Source: Lysobacterales bacterium CG_4_10_14_3_um_filter_64_11 (GTDB lineage: Bacteria > Pseudomonadota > Gammaproteobacteria > Xanthomonadales > Xanthomonadaceae). From it: DNA of 5,903 bases. The number at the start of each line of letters is the position of its first letter. The stretch's first letter is position 1. Of this stretch, positions 1-5,903 are shown in pieces. The notes under the pieces were generated by a model. That model saw only the letters and a program-made list of their open reading frames with translations, did not search any database and was not told the DNA's origin. The position numbers were made by a program, and so were the translations under genes. Where the stretch lies: assembly GCA_002782905.1 (NCBI GenBank), contig PFJA01000026.1, positions 1-5,903 of the forward strand, in the 5' to 3' direction.

Positions 1-2468
1 CCGCGGGCGAGATCGATGATGGCGATCGCCGCTTGCGCGTGCAGCCGGTCGGTGAATTGCAAAGCCTGGATCAGATCCGCGATCTGGTGATTGCGGTCGG
101 CGGCGTGCGCCTGCGCGATGTCGCCACGGTTCGCCTCAAACCGAGCCGGGTCGATTATGGCCGGCGGCTGGACGGCAAGCCGGCGGTTGGCATCGACATC
201 TTCAAGGAACGCAGCGCCAACCTGGTGGAGGTGGTGGACAACATCGCCAGGCAACTGGCGCTGATCGCGGCGACGCCGGAATTCGAGAACGTCAGCTTCA
301 TTACCATCTCCGATCAGGCCAAAGGCGTCATCAGCTCGTTGTCCGAGTTGGGTGAAGCCGGGCTGATCGGTTCGCTGCTGTCGATTGCGATCTTGTTCTT
401 TTTCCTGCGTCACTGGCCATCGACGTTGATGGTTTCGCTGGCGATTCCGCTGTGCTTCGTGATGACGCTCGGGGTGATGTATTTCTACGGCCTCACCCTG
501 AACATCATGTCGATGATGGGGTTGCTGATCGGCGTGGGCATGCTGGTCGACAACGCGGTGGTGGTGACCGAAAGCATTTATCAATACCGCGAGAAATATC
601 CCGACGACCCGGTACGGTGCGCGATCGAAGGCACGCGTGGGGTGCAACTGGCGGTGTCGGCCGGCACCTTGACCAGCATCATCGTGTTCATCCCCAACCT
701 GTTTGGCGAGCGCAATTTCATCTCGCTGTATCTATCCAATGTCGCGCTCACCATTACCGTCGCGATGCTGGCATCGTGGCTGGTGGCAGTCAGCTTGATC
801 CCGATGATTTCGGCGCGCATCAAGGCACCGGCGCGCGGGTTCGCCAGTGGTGGGGTGGTCAGGAAAGTGCAGGATCGCTATGCCGGTGTGCTGCGCTGGA
901 GTCTGGCGCATCGCGGTTTGAGCGTGCTCGCGATGGGCCTGATCGTGGCGGTCAGCCTGATTCCGGCCAGCGGCACCCAATTCGACATGTTTCCACAGCA
1001 AGAAGGGCGTGAGTTCGAGTTGTTCTACAAGTGGAAGGGCGCCTATCCGCTGGATCAAATGTCCGGCGAGGTCGCCAAGATCGAGTCGTACCTGGAAGCG
1101 AATCGCAGCAAGTACCAGATCAAGCAGATCTACAGTTGGTATTCCGAGCAAGGTTGGGCGGCGACCCGGGTCACCCTGTTTGACGATCCCGATCAGGTCG
1201 ATGGCGACAGCATTCGACCGACCCAGCAGGTGGTTGAGGAGATTCGCGCCGGCATGCCCAAGTTGGCCACCGCTGAGGTGGGTATGGGTGGCAACAACGG
1301 CGGCGGCGGGGGTGGTGCTGGCGAGGGCATGCGGTTATCGCTGATCGGCGATTCGGCGCAGACGCTGAAAGAGCTGTCCGACGTGGTGGTCGCCAATCTG
1401 GCGAAATTGCCCGAGTTGCGTGATGTGCGCGCCGATACCGGCGATGAATCGACCGAGCTGGCAGTCAGTGTGGATCGCGAACGGGCTGCGTTGTATGGGT
1501 TTTCCGCGCAGGATGTCGCTAATTACGTTGGCATTGCCATCCGCGGCGCACCGCTACGCGAGTTTCGCAGTGGCGACAGCGAAGTGCCGATGTGGATTCG
1601 CTTCGACAATGCACAGACGCAAGGCATCGACGATCTGCGCAGCTTCAACCTGCGCCGGCCCGATGGCGAAATGATCCCGTTGATGTCGGTGATCAATGTG
1701 CGCATGCAGCGCGGCGCCACCCAGATTCAACGCAGCAATCGGCAAACCGCGCTCGATATCCAGGCTGGTCTGGCCACCGGCAAGACCATGCCGCAGGCGC
1801 GCCAGGCGATGGAGGAAGCGCTCAAGCGCATGAGCTTCCCGCCGGGTTATTCGTGGAGCTTTGGCGGTCGTTTCAACGATTCCGACGACGCCGGCCAGGT
1901 GATGGTGTTCAACACCTTGCTGGCATTGGTGATGATCGTGGTGGTGATGGCGGCGTTGTTTGAATCGCTGCTGTTTCCGTTTGCCATCGTCAGCGGCGTT
2001 GCTTTTTCCGCACTTGGCGTGTTCTGGTTGTTCTGGCTTACCGGCACCACGTTCTCGATCATGGCCTCGATCGGCATCCTGGTGTTGATGGGTGTGGTGG
2101 TCAACAACGGTATCGTGATGATCGAGCACATCAACAATCTGCGTCGCGCGGGCATGTCACGCGCCGATGCGTTGGTCGCCGGCAGCCGCGAGCGCTTGCG
2201 CCCGATCCTGATGACCATGGGCACCACCGTGCTGGGCATGTTGCCGCTATGCCTTGAAGGGCCGCAGTTGGGCGGCGATGGCCCGCCGTATTACCCAATG
2301 GCGCGCGCCATCGTCGGCGGACTGGTGTTCTCGACCCTCGTCAGCCTGCTGTTTTTGCCGACGATCTACGCCATTCTCGATGACTGGAGTCTGCGCACTT
2401 CGGCATTGGTTGCGCGGGCACGCAAGGCGGTGCCGTGGGCGCCGCGTGCGCCAGCGCCGCCGCGCTGA
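1..2468 (+). CDS. RND-superfamily efflux permease (AcrB/AcrD/AcrF-like), 5'-truncated by window edge
   Basis: Inner-membrane, proton-driven RND exporter subunit, normally a trimer that works with a periplasmic adaptor and an outer-membrane channel. The frame is open from base 3 (reading AGEIDDGDRRL...) to the TGA at 2466-2468, about 821 codons. Relatives have about 1030-1050 residues, so roughly 200 N-terminal residues (TM1 and the start of the first periplasmic loop) lie outside. The TTG at 33 is not a real start. Visible order: end of the first porter region; TM2-TM6 cluster (about 354-812); TM7 (about 918-974); second large periplasmic loop (about 975-1900) with a six-glycine run at 1299-1316; TM8-TM12 (about 1905-2390); short Arg/Pro/Ala-rich cytosolic tail. 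Family signatures are VDNAVVVTES in TM4 (Asp at 549-551), RLRPILMT (2193-2216) and VVNNGIVMIE in TM10. The AcrB Asp408 and Lys940 positions are Asn here. The substrate cannot be read; drug or lipophilic export is more likely than metal export. No adaptor gene is in the window. Confidence 0.95.
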   Translation, partial: AGEIDDGDRRLRVQPVGELQSLDQIRDLVIAVGGVRLRDVATVRLKPSRVDYGRRLDGKPAVGIDIFKERSANLVEVVDNIARQLALIAATPEFENVSFITISDQAKGVISSLSELGEAGLIGSLLSIAILFFFLRHWPSTLMVSLAIPLCFVMTLGVMYFYGLTLNIMSMMGLLIGVGMLVDNAVVVTESIYQYREKYPDDPVRCAIEGTRGVQLAVSAGTLTSIIVFIPNLFGERNFISLYLSNVALTITVAMLASWLVAVSLIPMISARIKAPARGFASGGVVRKVQDRYAGVLRWSLAHRGLSVLAMGLIVAVSLIPASGTQFDMFPQQEGREFELFYKWKGAYPLDQMSGEVAKIESYLEANRSKYQIKQIYSWYSEQGWAATRVTLFDDPDQVDGDSIRPTQQVVEEIRAGMPKLATAEVGMGGNNGGGGGGAGEGMRLSLIGDSAQTLKELSDVVVANLAKLPELRDVRADTGDESTELAVSVDRERAALYGFSAQDVANYVGIAIRGAPLREFRSGDSEVPMWIRFDNAQTQGIDDLRSFNLRRPDGEMIPLMSVINVRMQRGATQIQRSNRQTALDIQAGLATGKTMPQARQAMEEALKRMSFPPGYSWSFGGRFNDSDDAGQVMVFNTLLALVMIVVVMAALFESLLFPFAIVSGVAFSALGVFWLFWLTGTTFSIMASIGILVLMGVVVNNGIVMIEHINNLRRAGMSRADALVAGSRERLRPILMTMGTTVLGMLPLCLEGPQLGGDGPPYYPMARAIVGGLVFSTLVSLLFLPTIYAILDDWSLRTSALVARARKAVPWAPRAPAPPR

Positions 2469-2489
2469 GGCGGGTTGGTGTTTGCTTGC

Positions 2490-2514
2490 CGTCATTCCCG
2501 CGAAAGCGGGAATC
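2490..2514 (+). repeat. REP-like palindromic repeat, left copy
   Basis: A perfect 8-bp stem, ATTCCCGC (2494-2501) with GCGGGAAT (2506-2513), encloses a GAAA tetraloop and is preceded by CGTC. Hairpins of this exact style (GTCATTCCCGC-GAAA-...) are abundant in intergenic DNA of Xanthomonadales and several other proteobacteria, where REP-like elements are usually ascribed to RAYT (TnpA-REP) transposases; that assignment is from general knowledge. It begins 21 bases after the RND stop codon, so in RNA it could protect or end the permease transcript. No T-run follows, so it is not a classical intrinsic terminator. It is one half of an inverted pair with 2562-2586. Confidence 0.8.
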
Positions 2515-2561
2515 GTGCGGCTTCAGCTTGCAACCCGCTGGCATACGGGCGAAAGGCTCTG

Positions 2562-2586
2562 GATTCCAGCTTTCGCTGGAATGACG
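2562..2586 (-). repeat. REP-like palindromic repeat, right (inverted) copy
   Basis: The minus strand reads CGTCATTCCAGC, GAAA, GCTGGAATC: the same 8-bp stem and GAAA loop as the left copy in opposite orientation, 47 bases away. The two copies match at 23 of 25 positions. Both differences (2568 and 2577, against 2508 and 2499) fall on one base pair of the stem, changing C-G to A-T while keeping the hairpin. The paired head-to-tail arrangement resembles a BIME (two inverted REPs with a linker). The linker 2515-2561 has no further obvious structure. Confidence 0.78.
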
Positions 2587-2669
2587 AAGCGAGGGAGTGC
2601 TGGCGCGAGCGAACGCCATCCATGCTTGATCCGTTTCAGCGAGGCGATCACTAAGAATGGAATGGTCCG

Positions 2670-2686
2670 GGTGGCCAATTGCCACC
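2670..2686. other. Small stem-loop in convergent intergenic region
   Basis: GGTGGC (2670-2675) and GCCACC (2681-2686) form a perfect 6-bp stem around a CAATT loop. No T-tract follows on either strand, so a terminator role is only possible, not shown. It may be chance or a fragment of a larger repeat. Confidence 0.3.
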
Positions 2687-2706
2687 ACCAAGAAGCTGAT
2701 GGATTC

Positions 2707-2731
2707 CTTGGCGTTCTTGGCGTCTTGGCGA
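2707..2731. repeat. Short CTTGGCG tandem repeat
   Basis: Three consecutive near-identical units, CTTGGCGTT (2707-2715), CTTGGCGT (2716-2723) and CTTGGCGA (2724-2731), are followed by GAG. On the minus strand this reads CTCGCCAAG ACGCCAAG AACGCCAAG. From memory, similar CGCCAAGACGCCAAGA-type strings recur between genes in many unrelated bacterial genomes, so this is probably a dispersed intergenic repeat and not a locus-specific element. It lies 47 bases beyond the stop of the minus-strand TraB-like gene, so it would be in its 3' untranslated region. Confidence 0.6.
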
Positions 2732-2755
2732 GAGTGCATGCCTTCTCTGCCACAT

Positions 2756-2769
2756 GCTCGCTGGCGAGC
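2756..2769 (-). terminator. Weak stem-loop just after the TraB-like gene stop
   Basis: GCTCG (2756-2760) and CGAGC (2765-2769) make a 5-bp GC-rich stem with a CTGG loop; on the minus strand it starts 8 bases after the stop codon. The position fits a transcription end or a 3' stabilising hairpin for the minus-strand operon. The stem is short and there is no U-run, so the terminator label is tentative. Confidence 0.25.
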
Positions 2770-2777
2770 CCAAACGA

Positions 2778-4007
2778 TCAGATCAGCTTGCCGAGAATCG
2801 CTGCACCGGCAATCCATACCCCGAGCGCGGTGCCGAGGTTGGTCAGGAAGAAATTGACCATCACCCGCGCTACCCGGTTGCGCCACCAGCCCTTGAGGGT
2901 GAGGGTGTCATCGCGCAGGTAGAGAAAATCGCGGTAGGTGGGTTTGCGCAGCCAGGCTTCAACGCCGGCACTGACCATGCCCGAGGACAGGGCGGGGTGC
3001 AGCGGCGTCAAAGGTGAGGCGAAAAATGCGGCCAGCACGCTGAGCGGATGGCCGCCAGCGACGAGGCAGCCCAGCGCACCCAAGGTGCCGGTGGTCAGCA
3101 CCCAGCCCACTGCCAATTGCATGCCAAGGCCGTCGCCGCGGGCAAATCCCCAGGCAAAGCCGCCAAGCAGGAATGCGATCAGACCGATGGTGAACCACGG
3201 AATCTGTGAGCTCGCCGGCGTCGAATCCAGTTCCTCGCGCATGGCAGTCGGTTCGCCGTGATCGCTTTGCAACGCCTGCGCCAGACCGTGCAAATGGCCG
3301 GCGCCCACCACCGCCAGCACCTCGCGGGCGTCGCCCGGTACGCTGTGCTCGCGCAGACGCGCGGCCATGTAGTGGTCGCGCTCATCGATCAGTGCGGTAA
3401 ATAGCGGCGGACTTTGCCGGGCGAACTCGCCGAAGCTGCTTTCCAGCAGGTCGCCTTCCTTCAGCCGTTCGATCTCGTCTTGTTCCACGGTGCTGTCGAA
3501 CAGCAGGCTGGCGCCGAGGCCACTGGCGAGCTTGGCGCGCGACCACCAGCCGAGGCTGTTCCAGGCCCGGCGCAGGGTGATGCCAATGTCGCGGTCGATC
3601 AGCCACAGTCGCAGTTGGGCGTCATCGGCGCCGCTGCACGCGGCTTTGAGTTCGGCGCCCGGCTCGATGCCCAATTGTTCGGCGAGGCGACGCTGATAGG
3701 CGGCCAGTGCCAGATTGGCTGCTACCAGCCCGGCCTTGCCGCCACGGAGGATGGCGAACAGGTCGAGTTCATTCAGGGTGTCGGAGCCGGTGAGCGCTCG
3801 ATGGCGATTGCTGTCCAATTCCACCGCCACCGTGTCGAAACGCTGGCTGGCGATCAGTGCGCGCACAGCGTTGACTGAAGCCTGCGAAATGTGGGCGGTG
3901 CCGAGCAGGGTGTAGCGCACGCCATCGCGCTCGACGATCTTGATCGGCTGATCGAGCAGTGCCTGATCCGCGCTGGTCGCGGTGGCATCACGGCCGGGCT
4001 CAGTCAC
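2778..4007 (-). CDS. TraB/PrgY-family membrane protein
   Basis: Membrane-anchored TraB/PrgY/GumN-superfamily protein, 409 residues from the chosen GTG. The family includes enterococcal PrgY and TraB, which limit endogenous pheromone activity, and is related to the animal Tiki proteases; the role of the chromosomal proteobacterial members is unknown. The N-terminal soluble TraB domain (about 20-250) carries GTAH (36-39), VELD with Glu63, DERD (208-211) and GAGHLHG (235-241); these conserved His/Glu/Asp/Arg positions are the proposed metal or catalytic site. The C-terminal part has three or four membrane segments (about 271-289, 296-318, possibly 322-343, 383-406). The GTG at 4007-4005 overlaps the aguB stop by 8 bases and gives MTEPGRD..., a short leader before LLDQPIKIVERDGVRYTLLGTAH. 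ATGs at 4031 and 4037 are in frame but lie deeper inside aguB. No Shine-Dalgarno is visible before the GTG, so expression probably depends on translation of aguB. Family assignment is strong; the start is moderately certain. Confidence 0.88.
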   Translation of the reverse strand: MTEPGRDATATSADQALLDQPIKIVERDGVRYTLLGTAHISQASVNAVRALIASQRFDTVAVELDSNRHRALTGSDTLNELDLFAILRGGKAGLVAANLALAAYQRRLAEQLGIEPGAELKAACSGADDAQLRLWLIDRDIGITLRRAWNSLGWWSRAKLASGLGASLLFDSTVEQDEIERLKEGDLLESSFGEFARQSPPLFTALIDERDHYMAARLREHSVPGDAREVLAVVGAGHLHGLAQALQSDHGEPTAMREELDSTPASSQIPWFTIGLIAFLLGGFAWGFARGDGLGMQLAVGWVLTTGTLGALGCLVAGGHPLSVLAAFFASPLTPLHPALSSGMVSAGVEAWLRKPTYRDFLYLRDDTLTLKGWWRNRVARVMVNFFLTNLGTALGVWIAGAAILGKLI

Positions 4008-4887
4008 GGTAACGTCGCAAGAGATCGCCATAGGCATCGATCCGACGATCGCGCAGGAATGGCCAGATGCGGCGTACGTGTTCGCTGCGTGCCAGATCGA
4101 CATCGGCCACCAGGATTTCGGGTTGTTCGCTACCGGCTTCGGCCAGTATTTCACCTTGCGGCCCGAGCACGTGGCTGGAACCCCAGAACTGGATGCCGCC
4201 GTTGCCATCGGGCGAAGCTTCAAAACCGGTGCGGTTGCAACTCAGCACCGGCAGGCCATTGGCCACCGCGTGGCCACGGTGGCTGAGCAGCCAGGCCATG
4301 CGCTGACGAGACTTTTCGTCGTCATCGTCGGCTCGATCCCAGCCGATCGCAGTGGGATACAGCAGCAGTTCGGCGCCGGCAAGCGCCATCAGCCGCGCCG
4401 CTTCCGGGTACCACTGGTCCCAGCACACCATTACGCCGAGACGACCGACCTCGGTATCGATCGGGTTGAAGCCCAGATCGCCGGGGGTGAAATAGAACTT
4501 TTCGAGAAAACCCGGGTCGTCCGGGATGTGCATTTTGCGATAGCGGCCGGCGAGGCGGCCGTCGGTATCGAAAACCACCGCCGTGTTGTGATACAGGCCG
4601 GCGGCACGACGCTCGAACAGCGACGCCACCAGCACCACGCCGTGATGCGCGGCCAGCGCCGCAAGCCGCTCCGTGCTCGGGCCGGGGATCGGCTCGGCAC
4701 GGTCGAACTCGTCCACGCTTTCGTGTTGGCAAAAGTACGGGCCGTTGTGCAATTCCTGCAACAGCACCAGCCGCGCACCGGCAGCGGCGGCAGCGGCAAC
4801 CCGCCGCTCGATATTGCCCAGATTGTCGCTGACCAGACCACGGTCGCAGTCCTGAATCAGCGCAACGCGCAAGGTACGGGTGTTCAT
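4000..4887 (-). CDS. aguB: N-carbamoylputrescine amidase (nitrilase superfamily)
   Basis: Cytoplasmic C-N hydrolase converting N-carbamoylputrescine to putrescine, CO2 and ammonia, the second step of agmatine use. It has 295 residues, a normal length. The nitrilase-fold triad is clear: Glu45 (VLLQELHNG), Lys118 (RYRKMHIPDD) and Cys155 (VMVCWDQWYPE). Further family marks are YHNTAVVFD (99-107), the FLEKFYFTPGD stretch (127-137) and a long C-terminal conserved block with NRTGFE, GIQFWGSSHVLGP and VRRIWPFLRDRR. The ATG at 4887-4885 is chosen over an upstream in-frame ATG at 4959, because that one adds 24 residues inside aguA that do not belong to the fold. The chosen ATG also has a good ribosome-binding site at 4895-4901 and forms an ATGA overlap with the aguA stop. 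The TGA at 4002-4000 overlaps the start of the TraB-like gene. The aguA neighbour makes this substrate assignment much more likely than a generic nitrilase or beta-ureidopropionase. Confidence 0.95.
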   Translation of the reverse strand: MNTRTLRVALIQDCDRGLVSDNLGNIERRVAAAAAAGARLVLLQELHNGPYFCQHESVDEFDRAEPIPGPSTERLAALAAHHGVVLVASLFERRAAGLYHNTAVVFDTDGRLAGRYRKMHIPDDPGFLEKFYFTPGDLGFNPIDTEVGRLGVMVCWDQWYPEAARLMALAGAELLLYPTAIGWDRADDDDEKSRQRMAWLLSHRGHAVANGLPVLSCNRTGFEASPDGNGGIQFWGSSHVLGPQGEILAEAGSEQPEILVADVDLARSEHVRRIWPFLRDRRIDAYGDLLRRYRD

Positions 4888-5903
4888 GCCAGTACTCCCT
4901 CGGGGATCTGCATGGTAATGCAGTGCAGGCTGCCGTTCTGCCAGATCAGTGGCCGGCACGGCACCTGCACCACTTCCCGGCCCGGATGCGCACTGGCGAT
5001 GACTCGCGCGGCTTCGCCATCGGCGGCATCGTCGTAGGCCGGCACCAGCACGGCACCATTCACCACCAGATAATTGGCATAGGAGGCGGCAAGGCGTCGG
5101 CCGCCATCGTGAATCGGCTGCGGCCAGGGTAGGGCGAACAGGCGATACGGCTGGTCATCGCGGGTGCGCAACCGCGCCAGATCAGCGGCCATTGCCGACA
5201 ACTCGGCGGCGTGGACATCACTTGCGTCATCGCAAGCCTGATAGACGATGGCATCGCCAGGGGCAAAGCGCGCCAGGGTGTCGATGTGGGCGTCGGTGTC
5301 GTCGCCTTGCAGATAACCGTGCTCCAGCCACAGCACACGTTGCGCATGCAGGTTGGCGCACAGGGTGGTGGTGATGTCGGCGCGCGAGCGTGTCGGGTGG
5401 CGTTCGTGCAGGCAATGCCAGGTACTCAGGATGCTGCCCGCGCCATCGCTCTCGATCGCGCCGCCTTCCAGTGCGAAGTCGATGGATTGATGGCGGTGCG
5501 GGGCAAACACCCCGCGCGCGATCAACTCGTTCACCAGGCGATCATCCTGGCTGGCTTGGTATTTTCCGCCCCAGCCGGTGAAGCGGAAATCGAGCAGCAC
5601 CGGGCCGCCATCGCCGAGCAGGGTGATTGGCCCGGAATCGCGCAGCCAGGTATCGTCGTAGGCGCAGCGCACAAAGCGAACGCGTGGCGATGTGGCGAGC
5701 TCGCCCAGCACGGCGCTGGCCTCGGCCTGCACCGCGTCGTTGGGCACACAGATCAGTACCGATTGAAAACGCACGATCGCGCCCACCAGAGCGCGATACG
5801 TGGATTCGACTTCAGCCAGGCGTGCGGCCCAGTCGGTGCCGGCGTGCGGCCAAGCGATCAGCACAGCGGATTGCGCGTGCCATTCCGCAGGCAAGTACAA
5901 GGG
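4884..5903 (-). CDS. aguA: Agmatine deiminase (PAD_porph family), N-terminus cut by window edge
   Basis: Cytoplasmic agmatine iminohydrolase: agmatine plus water gives N-carbamoylputrescine and ammonia. The protein reads PLYLPAEWHAQSAVLIAWPHAGTDW at the edge. This begins as AguA proteins usually do after a few leader residues, so only a handful of codons should be missing beyond 5903. The TTG at 5900-5898 is in frame but not a convincing start. Numbering from that TTG: DDTWLRDSGP (82-91), FEGG-equivalent LEGGAIESDG (144-153), GDDTDAHIDTLARF (199-212, His205) and the nucleophile Cys327 in NGSLHCITMQIPEG. These are the guanidine-binding and catalytic positions of the pentein fold. About 338 residues plus the missing leader fits the family, although it is slightly shorter than many relatives. 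The stop (TGA 4886-4884) overlaps the aguB ATG by 4 bp, making one transcript likely. The promoter and any regulator lie outside the window. Confidence 0.95.
   Translation of the reverse strand, partial: PLYLPAEWHAQSAVLIAWPHAGTDWAARLAEVESTYRALVGAIVRFQSVLICVPNDAVQAEASAVLGELATSPRVRFVRCAYDDTWLRDSGPITLLGDGGPVLLDFRFTGWGGKYQASQDDRLVNELIARGVFAPHRHQSIDFALEGGAIESDGAGSILSTWHCLHERHPTRSRADITTTLCANLHAQRVLWLEHGYLQGDDTDAHIDTLARFAPGDAIVYQACDDASDVHAAELSAMAADLARLRTRDDQPYRLFALPWPQPIHDGGRRLAASYANYLVVNGAVLVPAYDDAADGEAARVIASAHPGREVVQVPCRPLIWQNGSLHCITMQIPEGVLA
4895..4901 (-). promoter_or_regulatory. Ribosome-binding site of aguB
   Basis: The minus strand carries GAGGGAG ending 7 bases before the ATG at 4887, a near-ideal Shine-Dalgarno match and spacing. 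It sits inside the last codons of aguA (the IPEGVLA tail). This decides the aguB start at 4887 over the longer alternative and suggests that aguB initiates on its own as well as by coupling through the ATGA overlap. Confidence 0.7.

Larger units (their letters stand above)
2469..2777. other. Convergent intergenic region with repeats, no gene
   Basis: About 310 bp lie between the stop of the plus-strand RND gene and the stop of the minus-strand TraB-family gene, so no promoter is required here. It holds two REP-like hairpins in opposite orientation (2490-2514, 2562-2586), a CTTGGCG tandem (2707-2731) and two small stem-loops (2670-2686, 2756-2769). Short open frames crossing it on both strands look like GC-driven shadows, because they run into neighbouring genes or repeats and resemble no protein I recognise. 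I see no tRNA-like cloverleaf, and no hairpin followed by a clear T-tract. Positions 2587-2669 show nothing I can name. Confidence 0.8.

Noticed and set aside
452..1012. 186-codon plus-strand open frame in another frame of the RND gene
   Set aside because: A frame-shifted shadow of the permease, with low-complexity Arg/Gly/His content and no recognisable domain.
1299..1316. Possible frameshift or phase-variable tract in the glycine codons of the RND gene
   Set aside because: The frame continues intact through the tract and the codons are mixed GGC/GGG/GGT; there is no long homopolymer or pure repeat to slip.
1554..2129. 191-codon minus-strand open frame inside the RND gene, His/Gln-rich
   Set aside because: The His-rich composition (repeated HHDHH) is what antisense reading of GTG/ATG-rich membrane-segment codons gives; the plus strand is clearly coding.
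2490..2586. CRISPR-like array or intrinsic terminator pair
   Set aside because: There are only two copies, in inverted orientation, so it is not a CRISPR; neither hairpin is followed by a T-run, so a rho-independent terminator is not supported.
2254..2922. 222-codon plus-strand frame running from the RND 3' end through the repeats into the TraB-like gene
   Set aside because: It crosses the REP-like hairpins (giving the familiar 'VIPAKAGI' and 'IPAFAGMT' translations of that repeat) and is antisense to a real gene.
4000..4959. Longer aguB starting at the ATG at 4959
   Set aside because: The extra 24 residues lie inside aguA and are unlike a nitrilase N-terminus, whereas the ATG at 4887 has a strong Shine-Dalgarno and begins MNTRTLRVALIQ, the usual first strand.
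3982..5037. Long open frame (351 codons) on the plus strand, antisense to aguB and the flanks of both neighbours
   Set aside because: It spans three well-supported minus-strand genes, resembles no family and has the composition expected from antisense reading of GC-rich codons.

Overview
The window looks like ordinary chromosomal DNA from a GC-rich gammaproteobacterium, most likely a Xanthomonadales member (Xanthomonadaceae or Rhodanobacteraceae). Three things support this. The agmatine deiminase and N-carbamoylputrescine amidase sequences have the family style I know from that order. The intergenic region holds ATTCCCGC-GAAA-GCGGGAAT hairpin repeats that are frequent there. Codons are strongly GC-biased in all genes. 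The taxonomic call is inference from recall, not from a database search.

Layout: positions 1-2468 (+) hold the last ~820 codons of an RND-superfamily inner-membrane efflux permease whose N-terminus lies left of the window. Positions 2469-2777 form a convergent intergenic region of about 310 bp. It contains an inverted pair of REP-like hairpins (2490-2514 and 2562-2586), a short CTTGGCG tandem (2707-2731) and two weak stem-loops, and no gene I can support. From the right edge down to 2778 a minus-strand operon runs aguA (agmatine deiminase, only the extreme N-terminus missing at the window edge) -> aguB (N-carbamoylputrescine amidase) -> a TraB/PrgY-family membrane protein. Both junctions overlap: a 4-bp ATGA at 4884-4887, and an 8-bp overlap at 4000-4007 if the GTG start is right.

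How the genes work together: AguA converts agmatine to N-carbamoylputrescine plus ammonia. AguB hydrolyses that to putrescine, CO2 and ammonia, so together they form the two-step agmatine-to-putrescine route. The TraB-like gene is apparently translationally coupled to them, but no functional link can be read from the sequence. The RND permease converges on this operon and is probably unrelated to it.

I did not find an evident new system. The points most worth a second look are the non-canonical proton-relay residues of the RND permease, the tight coupling of a TraB-family membrane protein to the agmatine pathway, and the covarying REP-like pair.
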